A stretch of DNA of 5,510 nt, from the NCBI GenBank assembly GCA_030613165.1, contig JAUWMN010000135.1, positions 1 to 5,510 of the forward strand. Reading direction: 5' to 3'. Shown here in pieces: positions 1-5,405 of the stretch. The position numbers and the translations under genes were made by a program. This DNA comes from Desulfobacterales bacterium (GTDB taxonomy: Bacteria; Desulfobacterota; Desulfobacteria; Desulfobacterales; C00003106). Position 1 is the first letter of the stretch, and every line of letters begins with the position of its first letter. Under the pieces are notes generated by a model. The model worked only from the letters and a program-made list of their open reading frames with translations, ran no database searches and was not told where the DNA came from.

Positions 1-2112
1 AAATTGCCGGATGGTCGCGTCAAGATCCTGGTTCAGGGATTAGAAAAGCGACGTATTGCTGGATATAGGGCTCGAAAATCGTTGTTTCGGGTAAAAATTG
101 AGCCTCTGCCGGACAAACCGATAAAGAGAATGACGGTCAGGACCGAGGCACTTATGAGAACCGTGTGCGAAAAGAGTGAAAAACTTCTCTCTATTCAGGG
201 GGAACTGAACATCGACGTCAGCTCCATTCTCACGAGCATTACAGACCCTGGGCGTCTTGCTGATATTGTCTCGTCAAATCTACGTCTGAAAGTTCCCGAA
301 TCTCAATCCCTGTTGATGATGGTCGATCCCAAGAAGCGTCTTCAGCGTGTACACGGATATTTAAACAGGGAGTTGCGAGTTTCTACCATTCAGGCCAAGA
401 TTCAGTCAAAGGTCCATGAAGAGATATCCAAGACCCAACACGACTATTTTCTGAGAGAGCAACTGCGAGCTATACGGGATGAATTAGGAGATACTGACGA
501 TAAAGAAGAATTTTTAGAGTACAAAGAAAAGATCAAAGAAGCAAGGATGCCGAAAGATGCCGAAAAGGAGGCCTTGAAACAGCTGAAACGCCTGGAGCAA
601 ATGCATCCTGAGGCTGGAGAAGCGTCTGTTATTCGACCCTATCTTGATTGGCTCGTAGAGGTGCCGTGGAGTAAATCTACGAAGGATGTCCTGGATGTTA
701 AGAAGGCACAGAAGATCTTAGATGAGGACCACTATAATCTATCTCAGGTAAAAGAGCGTATACTTGAATACCTGAGCGTTCGTAAGCTGAATAAAAAAAT
801 GAAGGGTCCTATCCTATGTTTTGTGGGGCCGCCGGGAGTCGGGAAAACATCTCTTGGCCGTTCTATAGCAAGGGCCCTGAACCGAAAATTCATCCGTATC
901 TCTCTGGGCGGTGTAAGGGATGAAGCCGAGATTCGAGGACACCGCCGAACTTACATCGGCGCATTGCCCGGCCGTATCATCCAGGGCCTGAAACAATGCA
1001 AGACAAACAACCCGATTTTTATGATGGATGAGGTGGACAAAATTGGGGCTGATTTTCGGGGAGACCCTGCCGCCGCCCTTTTAGAGATCCTTGATCCTGA
1101 ACAGAATTTCTCCTTCAGCGATCATTACCTCAACATCCCGTTTGATCTTTCAAAGGTCTTGTTTATCACCACCGCAAATACCATAGACCCGATACCCTCC
1201 GCCTTGACGGATAGGATGGAACTTATCGAGATTGCCGGATACGCGGAAGAGGAAAAACTTCTCATTGCCAAAAAGTTCTTGCTCCCGCGTCAGATAAAGG
1301 AAAACGGACTTAAACCCAAAGATATCATTTTTTCAGACCATGCCCTGCTAAAAATTATTACCCACTACACTCAAGAGGCCGGTCTGCGAAATCTGGAACG
1401 CGAAATAGGAAAGATCTGTCGAAAGACCGCTCGAAAAGTTGCCGAGGGACAGAAAGGTCCTTTTAAGATTACTGCCAATCTGGACCCCTTTTTAGGAGTG
1501 CCAAAGTACTTGCCGGAGTTGGAGCAGGAGATACACGAAGTCGGCGTGGCAACCGGGCTTGCCTGGACGCAATTCGGGGGTGAACTCCTTTACGTGGAAG
1601 CCTCCGGCATGAATGGAAAAGGAGAACTAATGCTCACAGGACAATTAGGAGACGTAATGCGAGAGTCGGCCCAGGCTGCTCTTACATACGCACGTTCTCA
1701 CGTCCAAGACCTTGGCATTGCCGAAGATTTTTACAAAGATTTGGATATCCATATCCATGTGCCCTCCGGCGCTATTCCAAAGGACGGCCCTTCAGCCGGT
1801 ATTACAATGGCCTCTGCCCTGGTCTCTGCTCTGACAGGGAAACCGATTAACCGGGATGTGGCAATGACCGGTGAGATCACTCTTCGTGGGAGAGTCCTCC
1901 CGATAGGCGGCTTAAAGGAAAAGGCGCTGGCAGCGCTTCGGGCCAAGGTTTATACTGTTATTATTCCCGAAAAGAACAAAAAAGACCTTACCGAAATCCC
2001 CAAAAACCTCAGGAAAAAGCTTCGGTTTATTCCGGTAAAACATATGGATGAGGTTCTTAAAGTAGTCCTAATGGCTAAGAGCAAAGAGCAGAGAGTAAAG
2101 AGTAAGCAGTAG
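1..2112 (+). CDS. lon: ATP-dependent Lon protease, 5'-partial
   Basis: Lon is a cytoplasmic homo-oligomeric AAA+ protease that unfolds and degrades misfolded and regulatory proteins. The frame is open from the first base; 703 residues are visible (numbered from the first codon), and comparison with E. coli Lon (784 aa) suggests about 80 N-terminal residues lie upstream. The fragment opens in the N-terminal substrate domain (LPDGRVKILVQGL), followed by a charged helical linker ending in REQLRAIRDELG. The AAA+ module has Walker A GPPGVGKT (276-283), Walker B IFMMDEVD near 339-346 and a sensor-1 TTAN near 390. The protease domain has PKDGPSAG with catalytic Ser598 and GGLKEK with catalytic Lys641; their 43-residue spacing equals E. 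coli S679-K722, so the enzyme should be active. The oddity is the tail: after VLKVVLMAK the last residues are encoded by a 7-bp repeat that also provides the TAG stop. Regulation cannot be seen because the promoter is outside the window. Confidence 0.97.
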   Translation, partial: KLPDGRVKILVQGLEKRRIAGYRARKSLFRVKIEPLPDKPIKRMTVRTEALMRTVCEKSEKLLSIQGELNIDVSSILTSITDPGRLADIVSSNLRLKVPESQSLLMMVDPKKRLQRVHGYLNRELRVSTIQAKIQSKVHEEISKTQHDYFLREQLRAIRDELGDTDDKEEFLEYKEKIKEARMPKDAEKEALKQLKRLEQMHPEAGEASVIRPYLDWLVEVPWSKSTKDVLDVKKAQKILDEDHYNLSQVKERILEYLSVRKLNKKMKGPILCFVGPPGVGKTSLGRSIARALNRKFIRISLGGVRDEAEIRGHRRTYIGALPGRIIQGLKQCKTNNPIFMMDEVDKIGADFRGDPAAALLEILDPEQNFSFSDHYLNIPFDLSKVLFITTANTIDPIPSALTDRMELIEIAGYAEEEKLLIAKKFLLPRQIKENGLKPKDIIFSDHALLKIITHYTQEAGLRNLEREIGKICRKTARKVAEGQKGPFKITANLDPFLGVPKYLPELEQEIHEVGVATGLAWTQFGGELLYVEASGMNGKGELMLTGQLGDVMRESAQAALTYARSHVQDLGIAEDFYKDLDIHIHVPSGAIPKDGPSAGITMASALVSALTGKPINRDVAMTGEITLRGRVLPIGGLKEKALAALRAKVYTVIIPEKNKKDLTEIPKNLRKKLRFIPVKHMDEVLKVVLMAKSKEQRVKSKQ

Positions 2113-2129
2113 GCAGTAAGCAGTGAGAA
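2074..2129 (+). repeat. Degenerate 7-bp tandem repeat across the lon 3' end
   Basis: Eight consecutive heptamers can be read: gctaaga, gcaaaga, gcagaga, gtaaaga, gtaagca, gtaggca, gtaagca, gtgagaa. The consensus is close to G-(T/C)-A-A-R-(G/C)-A. The tract begins inside lon, contains its stop codon (2110-2112) and runs about 17 nt beyond. Because 7 is not a multiple of 3, three units encode seven residues, which explains the quasi-repeated tail AKSKEQR-VKSKQ. No function is evident. Confidence 0.75.
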
Positions 2130-2166
2130 GATCGGGGATGATAGGTAAAAAATTGCTATAAGCCTT

Positions 2167-2308
2167 GTTGCGGGTTGCGAGTTACGGGTTTTATTTCTAT
2201 TTGGTTTCTACGTGGTAAATGAAGCTGTTGGTCTTGCCACCTAATCCATTACAACTTTTCATTATGTTCCCTTTTGAACCCGCAACTCGCAACCCGTAAC
2301 TCGCAACT
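2167..2308. repeat. Opposed 7-bp repeat arms forming an inverted repeat
   Basis: The left arm (2167-2190) is gtt plus units gcgggtt, gcgagtt, acgggtt. The right arm (2277-2308) is units aacccgc, aactcgc, aacccgt, aactcgc plus aact, the same heptamer in reverse complement. The best pairing is a perfect 17-bp match, 2174-2190 with 2291-2307, and a second register shifted by one unit pairs 16 of 17. About 100 bp, AT-richer and non-coding, separate the arms. The long loop and absence of a T-tract make a simple intrinsic terminator unlikely. The rest of the 2113-2380 spacer shows no gene, only a 10-bp palindrome at 2316-2325 (cttagctaag). Confidence 0.75.
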
Positions 2309-2380
2309 GCTACTACTTAGCTAAGGCGTTCGATAATTTTATAAAACAGGTATCTGTGAAAAACTGTGTCCTAATTCAAT

Positions 2381-3082
2381 ATGAAGATTCTTGGCATTGA
2401 TACGGCGGTTGCAACGGGGAGCGTGGCAATAATAGAAGACGACGTCCTGGTTGGCGAGATGCTCCTTACAAGCCGGCGGACTCATGCCAGGCGTGTCATG
2501 AAATCAGTGGATACCCTCCTTTCCGTGACGGAGCATACACTATCCGATTTTGACGGATTTGCGGTGAGTATCGGCCCGGGAAGCTTTACCGGTCTACGGA
2601 TAGGAATCAGCACGGTAAAAGGATTGGCCTTTTCCGTTGGAAAACCGATCGTGGCCGTCACCACGCTTGATGCCCTGGCAAACCAATTTCCGACCTCTAA
2701 TACACTGATCTGCCCTATCCTGAATGCCAGAAAAGGCGAGGTGTACACGGCGCTCTATCGGACCGATGAAAACGGGGCTGTTGTCCGCGCAGGTGATTAT
2801 GCGGTTGTTTCCCCCTCTGACTGGGTACGCCGAATTACAGAACCCGCCCTTTTTGTGGGAGACGGTGTCGAGGAATATGGTTCCCTGATAAAAGAGAAAT
2901 TGGGCCCACTCGCCCATTTCGCTCCCCCCTTTTTAAATACCATTCGGGCCTCGGTAGTCGCTTACATTGGCATGAAACGTCTGAAAAACAAAGAGCCGGA
3001 TGACGCAAAGACCCTCGTCCCTTTCTATATCCGCCCTTCGTATGCCGAGATAAAAAAGGCTGGCGGGCCGCTCTCCCTATAA
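2381..3082 (+). CDS. tsaB: tRNA threonylcarbamoyladenosine biosynthesis protein TsaB
   Basis: TsaB is the non-catalytic partner of TsaD and, with TsaE, forms the cytoplasmic complex that transfers threonylcarbamoyl from TC-AMP (made by TsaC) to A37 of ANN-decoding tRNAs, giving t6A. The 233-aa length is normal for the family. It starts with the ASKHA-fold strand MKILGIDTA and carries the hallmark GPGSFTGLRIG at 65-75, then CPILNARKGEVYTALYR (111-127) and the C-terminal PFYIRPSYAE (214-223). The ATG at 2381 is chosen because it gives the canonical MKILGIDT N-terminus; no clear Shine-Dalgarno precedes it, so initiation may be weak or leaderless-like. It lies 268 nt after lon, across a repeat-filled spacer, so cotranscription is uncertain. 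The other t6A genes are not in the window. Confidence 0.95.
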   Translation: MKILGIDTAVATGSVAIIEDDVLVGEMLLTSRRTHARRVMKSVDTLLSVTEHTLSDFDGFAVSIGPGSFTGLRIGISTVKGLAFSVGKPIVAVTTLDALANQFPTSNTLICPILNARKGEVYTALYRTDENGAVVRAGDYAVVSPSDWVRRITEPALFVGDGVEEYGSLIKEKLGPLAHFAPPFLNTIRASVVAYIGMKRLKNKEPDDAKTLVPFYIRPSYAEIKKAGGPLSL

Positions 3083-3200
3083 AGTGGTACTATCCGTACC
3101 GGCATCCGGGAATTGGTAACGGAACCGGAACCCCGAAACCAACCACCCGGCCCCAAATTCCGCCCAAAACTTATTGATATCATATCTTTTTTGTGTCATT
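3083..3200. other. Non-coding spacer after tsaB
   Basis: No gene is visible here. A short hairpin, ggtac (3086-3090) with gtacc (3096-3100), lies 3 nt after the tsaB stop but has no T-tract, so it is at best a weak terminator. The following C/A-rich stretch to about 3170 has repeated ggaacc and accc words but no regular structure I can defend. An AT-rich stretch then leads into the mobile element. Confidence 0.5.
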
Positions 3201-3205
3201 ATTAT
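3201..3205. repeat. Left copy of putative target-site duplication (ATTAT)
   Basis: These five bases directly abut the left terminal inverted repeat and are repeated exactly at 3347-3351 directly abutting the right one. The repeat is short and AT-rich, so chance cannot be excluded, but its exact placement at both boundaries supports insertion. Confidence 0.65.
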
Positions 3206-3346
3206 GAGATCTTTGCACAACGTAACATTTTTTTGTCAGGCAAGGAAGGCGAGAATTTTAACCGGAGGAATACATAAGGTATTTTGAGGATTAAAATTTG
3301 AAGCCTGACGCCGCATCACGAAAAAATGGCAGTTGTGCAAGGTCTC
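3206..3346. mobile_element. MITE-like non-autonomous insertion (141 bp)
   Basis: The left terminus gagatctttgcacaac (3206-3221) and right terminus gttgtgcaaggtctc (3332-3346) are imperfect inverted repeats, differing by one T insertion and one mismatch. The element is flanked by ATTAT on both sides (3201-3205 and 3347-3351), consistent with a 5-bp target-site duplication. Inside, nested arms pair: gtcaggc (3235-3241) with gcctgac (3303-3309), aattttaa (3254-3261) with ttaaaatt (3291-3298), and aatac (3269-3273) with gtatt (3279-3283). Most of the element could therefore fold into one long hairpin. It has no ORF, so it would be mobilised in trans by a DDE transposase of an IS with matching ends. 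GAGAYCTTTGCACAA-type ends recall some IS5-like or related elements, but I cannot assign the family. Confidence 0.8.
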
Positions 3347-3351
3347 ATTAT
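3347..3351. repeat. Right copy of putative target-site duplication (ATTAT)
   Basis: This is the exact direct repeat of 3201-3205, directly outside the right terminus of the MITE-like element. Confidence 0.65.
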
Positions 3352-3450
3352 CTCAAACAGGGGATAGGTTTGCCAAGTTTATTGCACTACACAGAACAGG
3401 ACGTTATTGTCAATTACAAGCTCCGATAATATTTGATATCCTGCATTCTG

Positions 3451-3456
3451 TATAAT
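3451..3456 (+). promoter_or_regulatory. Candidate -10 box upstream of the small-ORF/NTase pair
   Basis: A perfect TATAAT hexamer lies about 50 nt before the GTG start at 3506, in an AT-rich stretch. The nearest good -35-like word, ttgata at 3433-3438, is only 12 nt away, shorter than the usual 16-18, so a standard sigma-70 promoter is not established. The bases just before the box (ctg) nearly make an extended -10, which could compensate. Confidence 0.3.
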
Positions 3457-3505
3457 ATTTTGGGATGAAGTGACCAAAATGAAAAACAAAAATTAAGGAG
3501 TTTAA

Positions 3506-3703
3506 GTGAAGCTGAAAAGAGACATTATCAAAATTATTCGCCTCACTGATGACAGTGACGATGGATATGTAGATAATACACATAGTGAAACATTCAAGAT
3601 GGTTTGGGAAATTACTTCCGACGTTTGGGCTTTTGGAGGCAAAGCGGATGCTGAACGAAGACTACAAAGAAATGTTACAAATCTTGTTGGAAGAAAACGT
3701 TAA
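3506..3703 (+). CDS. Small conserved-looking protein preceding a nucleotidyltransferase
   Basis: This is a 65-aa protein with no signal peptide or membrane segment. It starts at GTG 3506, chosen because AAGGAG (3495-3500) sits 5 nt upstream. It has an acidic segment near 14-21 (TDDSDDGY), a central helix with VWEITSDVWAF, and a basic C-terminus DAERRLQRNVTNLVGRKR. From memory, small proteins with a VWxLTxxxW segment and a (D)AExRLQRxV tail often stand directly before nucleotidyltransferase genes of the kind found here; this could not be checked. Its last 56 nt overlap the next gene in the +1-shifted frame, and the next gene's Shine-Dalgarno lies within it, which suggests translational coupling. 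An antitoxin or partner role is only an inference. The dense charged tail and good RBS argue that it is real and not a frameshifted piece of the next gene. Confidence 0.7.
   Translation: MKLKRDIIKIIRLTDDSDDGYVDNTHSETFKMVWEITSDVWAFGGKADAERRLQRNVTNLVGRKR
3635..3639 (+). promoter_or_regulatory. Shine-Dalgarno that decides the NTase start
   Basis: GGAGG lies 8 nt before ATG 3648, inside the coding sequence of the upstream small gene. The earlier in-frame ATG at 3585 has no such site and would add 21 residues that do not resemble the family, so 3648 is the better start. Confidence 0.75.
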
Positions 3704-4124
3704 ATTCATCGTTGTCGGAGCATACGCACTCGGTGCTTATGGGTTTCCAAGAGCAACAGGAGATATTGATATTTGGATTGAACCCACTGCTGCCAATGCC
3801 AAAAAACTAATTCGATCATTGGCTCGATTTGGAGCGCCACTGTTTGATGTCAATGAAAAGATTTTTACAGAGGAAGGCATTATTTTTCAAATTGGTGTTG
3901 CTCCAAGGAGGATTGATATTATTACAACGATTGACGGGGTGGAATTTCAATCTGCCTATGAAAAAAAGTTGATAGTGTCGGTCGAGGGATTGAATATTCC
4001 GGTTCTTTCTGTCGAAGATTTCATAAAAAACAAAGAAAGTACCGGAAGGGAAAAAGATGTCCTCGACGCCAAGATGTTGAAAAAGAGATTGTTTTCTAAA
4101 AATGCAACTGCAGCCGACAGTTAA
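3648..4124 (+). CDS. MNT/AbiEii-like nucleotidyltransferase family protein
   Basis: This 158-aa protein has the polymerase-beta-type nucleotidyltransferase fold signature. After the helix MLNEDYKEMLQILLEEN comes VKFIVVGAYALGAYGFPRATGDIDIWIE (18-45), with metal-binding Asp39 and Asp41 in the DxD motif, and the likely third acidic residue is Asp90 in RRIDII. The C-terminal DFIKNKESTGREKDVLDAKML (124-144) matches the K-x3-GR-x-KD-x2-D segment typical of the AbiEii/DUF6036-like group. Members of this superfamily transfer NMPs to tRNAs or proteins, and some act as toxins of type IV or tRNA-modifying toxin-antitoxin systems (AbiEii, MenT); the substrate here is unknown. It is soluble and probably cytoplasmic. 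It overlaps the upstream 65-aa gene by 56 nt and probably forms an operon with it. Base composition looks more AT-rich than lon or tsaB, in line with accessory DNA. Confidence is high for the fold and low for toxin function. Confidence 0.85.
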   Translation: MLNEDYKEMLQILLEENVKFIVVGAYALGAYGFPRATGDIDIWIEPTAANAKKLIRSLARFGAPLFDVNEKIFTEEGIIFQIGVAPRRIDIITTIDGVEFQSAYEKKLIVSVEGLNIPVLSVEDFIKNKESTGREKDVLDAKMLKKRLFSKNATAADS

Positions 4125-4136
4125 ACGCTACGGCTG
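4111..4136 (+). terminator. Weak terminator-like hairpin at the NTase stop
   Basis: The arms cagccg (4111-4116) and cggctg (4131-4136) make a perfect 6-bp GC-rich stem with a 14-nt loop that includes the TAA stop (4122-4124). Only ATTT follows, not a proper T-tract, so termination is uncertain. Confidence 0.25.
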
Positions 4137-4168
4137 ATTTACGACGATATGCCCTAATTTAGGAACAA

Positions 4169-4255
4169 GGACAACCGGGACATCCTATAAATAAGTAAGT
4201 ATCTCGATTATGAGGCGAAGTTATTTACTTACTTATGGACGACGGCCGGTTATCC
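4169..4255. repeat. REP-like long palindrome between convergent genes
   Basis: The outer arms ggacaaccgg (4169-4178) and ccggttatcc (4246-4255) pair at 9 of 10 positions, and the inner arms ataagtaagta (4191-4201) and tacttacttat (4226-4236) pair perfectly over 11 bp around a 24-nt loop. The intervening bases pair only in part. There is no ORF. Such two-tier palindromes with a conserved outer tetranucleotide-rich arm resemble REP or IS200/RAYT-associated elements; they could equally serve as a bidirectional transcription block, since the flanking genes converge (ends at 4124 and 4299). The rest of 4125-4298 shows no other feature. Confidence 0.65.
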
Positions 4256-4298
4256 TGACCCCTTATCCTCAGAAGAAAAACCGCGTGAATAGTCCGGG

Positions 4299-4685
4299 TT
4301 AAAGGTTATCAATAACCGCTTTTAGCTTAGCCTGAATCTGTTCAGCGATGTCTCGCAGTTTCGGATTCTGAACAGCTTGCATGGATGCAACCGGGTCTAT
4401 CGCGGACACCTCCACATTGCCTTCTGCATTTTCTTGCACAATAACGTTACAAGGCAACATCGTTCCGATTTTATCCTCCGCTTGCAGGGCTTGATAGGCG
4501 AAAGGAGGATTGCATGCACCCAGAATTCTGTAGTTCTTGAAGTCCACATTGAGTTTCTTTTTCAAGGTCGCCTTGACATCCACGTCTGTAAGAATTCCAA
4601 AACCCTCTTTCTTGAGTTCCTCAATAACCCTTGTAACGACTTCGCTGAACGGAATTTCCATGGTTTTGCTAAAATAGTAACTCAT
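4299..4685 (-). CDS. DUF302 family protein
   Basis: This 128-aa soluble protein belongs to the DUF302 family (PF03625). It shows the characteristic blocks in order: YYFSKTMEIPFSEVV (3-17), FGILTDVDV (29-37), LGACNPPFAYQAL (55-67) with Cys58, IGTMLPCNVIV (73-83) with Cys79, and DPVASM (97-102). The two cysteines lie in conserved family motifs, and redox or metal binding has been suggested for such proteins, but no reaction is established. I choose ATG at 4685 (reverse strand) over the upstream GTG/ATG because AGGAGG is 8 nt before it and the protein then begins with the usual MSYYF. It starts 13 nt after the stop of the Spy-like gene, so the two are very likely cotranscribed and translationally coupled. 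No export signal is present, unlike its partner. Confidence 0.9.
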   Translation of the reverse strand: MSYYFSKTMEIPFSEVVTRVIEELKKEGFGILTDVDVKATLKKKLNVDFKNYRILGACNPPFAYQALQAEDKIGTMLPCNVIVQENAEGNVEVSAIDPVASMQAVQNPKLRDIAEQIQAKLKAVIDNL

Positions 4686-4693
4686 GAGGCTGG

Positions 4694-4699
4694 CCTCCT
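4694..4699 (-). promoter_or_regulatory. Shine-Dalgarno of the DUF302 gene overlapping the upstream stop
   Basis: AGGAGG on the reverse strand starts at the last base of the TGA stop of the upstream gene (4699-4701) and lies 8 nt before the DUF302 ATG. The layout TGAGGAGG favours re-initiation by ribosomes that finish the Spy-like gene, and it sets the DUF302 start at 4685. Confidence 0.8.
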
Positions 4700-5196
4700 C
4701 ACCACTTACCACCGGGGCAATCCCAACCCAGATCGCCCAACTCCTTGCGACACTTCAACAGGTGTTTGTCGCGTTTTTTGGAAAGCTCGGCGGAAAGCTT
4801 GGCAATTTCATCAGAAAGTTTCTCGATTCTGGCGTGGTTGACTTCTGGCTGTGCCCATAAAGTCTTTAGGTCGATCCGGTTTGCGGCTAATTTCTTTCTT
4901 AGTTCCAGGGTGTCCATTAGGTGCGCGGCCCGCATTTTCTCGAACTTTTTTCTCTGCTCGGGTTTCATCGACTCCCATGCTCGGGGTCTCATGTAATGGC
5001 GGCCCATTCCACGCATACCGCAGCCATGGCGAGCATCGTCCATCATGTGGCCTTGGCCCATGCCACGACCATGCCCCATCATACCGTAACCGTAGGTGTC
5101 ATCGCCCCCGGATTGCTTTGCCTCCTCGCAAAACGCGGGGCTGGTCAGGCACATGGCCAGTCCCAGAACCATAAGTACAAAAAAAGTCTTTTTCAT
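4699..5196 (-). CDS. Spy/ZraP-like periplasmic Met/His-rich protein
   Basis: This 165-aa protein is exported: MKK is followed by a hydrophobic core (5-18) and a likely cleavage after SPAFC (residue 23). Next comes a Gly/Met/His-rich segment (about 35-69) with GMMGHGRGMGQGHMM and HGCGMRGMGRH, plausible for binding Cu, Zn or Ni. Then MKPEQRKKFEKMR (77-89) begins a long charged helical region to about 153, the pattern of the CpxP/Spy/ZraP (LTxxQ, Metal_resist) family of periplasmic chaperones and metal-stress sensors. The C-terminus DLGWDCPGGKW is short and has one Cys, and Cys149 lies nearby. ATG at 5196 (reverse strand) is chosen for its perfect AGGAGGG and the signal peptide; a longer frame from 5343 has no RBS and would bury the signal peptide. 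It is the first gene of an operon with DUF302. The exact ligand is unknown. The Met/His segment is low-complexity, and no lipobox is convincing. Confidence 0.87.
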   Translation of the reverse strand: MKKTFFVLMVLGLAMCLTSPAFCEEAKQSGGDDTYGYGMMGHGRGMGQGHMMDDARHGCGMRGMGRHYMRPRAWESMKPEQRKKFEKMRAAHLMDTLELRKKLAANRIDLKTLWAQPEVNHARIEKLSDEIAKLSAELSKKRDKHLLKCRKELGDLGWDCPGGKW

Positions 5197-5203
5197 CTTA
5201 ATA

Positions 5204-5210
5204 CCCTCCT
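5204..5210 (-). promoter_or_regulatory. Shine-Dalgarno of the Spy-like gene
   Basis: AGGAGGG on the reverse strand is 7 nt before the ATG at 5196. It is a near-perfect anti-16S match and rules out the much longer in-frame start at 5343. Further upstream (5211-5330) I could not place a convincing promoter. Confidence 0.8.
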
Positions 5211-5330
5211 TTTTTGGAAATTTAGTACGGGTTATTAATGAAGAAATGCATCCTCTTAATGAAGCTGTTGATTTACTCGGAAGAACGAGACCTGACCGAT
5301 AGAACCATGAGTTATCAATGAAGCATAATT

Positions 5331-5365
5331 GGTAACTGGTCAAGGGTCAGGAGTTCACGGTTCAA
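5331..5365. repeat. Degenerate 7-bp tandem repeat
   Basis: Five heptamers can be read: ggtaact, ggtcaag, ggtcagg, agttcac, ggttcaa, near a GGTYCAR consensus. The tract also contributes to a 6-bp stem, gggtca (5344-5349) with tgaccc (5367-5372). It is the third 7-bp-periodic tract in the window and has a different unit from the other two. It is shorter and more degenerate than the lon tract, so it is less certain. Confidence 0.5.
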
Positions 5366-5369
5366 CTGA

Positions 5370-5402
5370 CCCGCCTGCCAACGCCTGGCATTGGCGGGCA
5401 GG
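5370..5402. repeat. GC-rich imperfect palindrome
   Basis: The left arm (5370-5385, cccgcctgccaacgcc) pairs with the right arm (5387-5402, ggcattggcgggcagg) at 13 of 16 positions. On the reverse-strand RNA two of the three mismatches would be G-U pairs. CCTGCCCGCC-type palindromes of this look are common dispersed repeats in many bacterial genomes. Here it directly precedes the remnant of a four-helix-bundle gene, where the first half of that gene would be expected. Confidence 0.6.
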
Positions 5403-5405
5403 TGA

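Noticed and set aside
2218..2230. 13-bp word aatgaagctgttg shared with 5258-5270
   Set aside because: The match does not extend beyond 13 bp, and one such match is not surprising in a window of this size.
3352..3462. Short open stretch on + (GDRFAKFIALHRTG...) that looks slightly protein-like
   Set aside because: It has no start codon or RBS, ends after about 35 codons and does not match any family convincingly beyond a superficial DRFAK word.
3585..3647. Earlier ATG for the nucleotidyltransferase
   Set aside because: The extra 21 residues are the out-of-frame shadow of the small upstream gene. ATG 3648 has a well-placed GGAGG and gives the normal family N-terminus.
3506..4124. A single NTase gene broken by a frameshift
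   Set aside because: Both ORFs have their own Shine-Dalgarno, and the NTase is complete from its own start. The small protein's end (RRLQRNV...) looks like a natural C-terminus, so two overlapping genes fit better.
5231..5302. Open + frame ending VINEEMHPLNEAVDLLGRTRPDR before a TAG
   Set aside because: It reads like a possible C-terminus, but no start, RBS or family could be recognised, and upstream the frame is antisense to the Spy-like signal peptide. It is more likely part of the operon leader.
4377..5302. Several + strand open frames of 68-154 codons opposite the Spy-like/DUF302 operon
   Set aside because: They are antisense to well-supported genes, lack ribosome binding sites and show low-complexity translations typical of shadow frames.
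4699..5343. Longer 214-aa version of the Spy-like protein
   Set aside because: The extra 49 residues have no RBS and precede an obvious signal peptide that has its own perfect Shine-Dalgarno.
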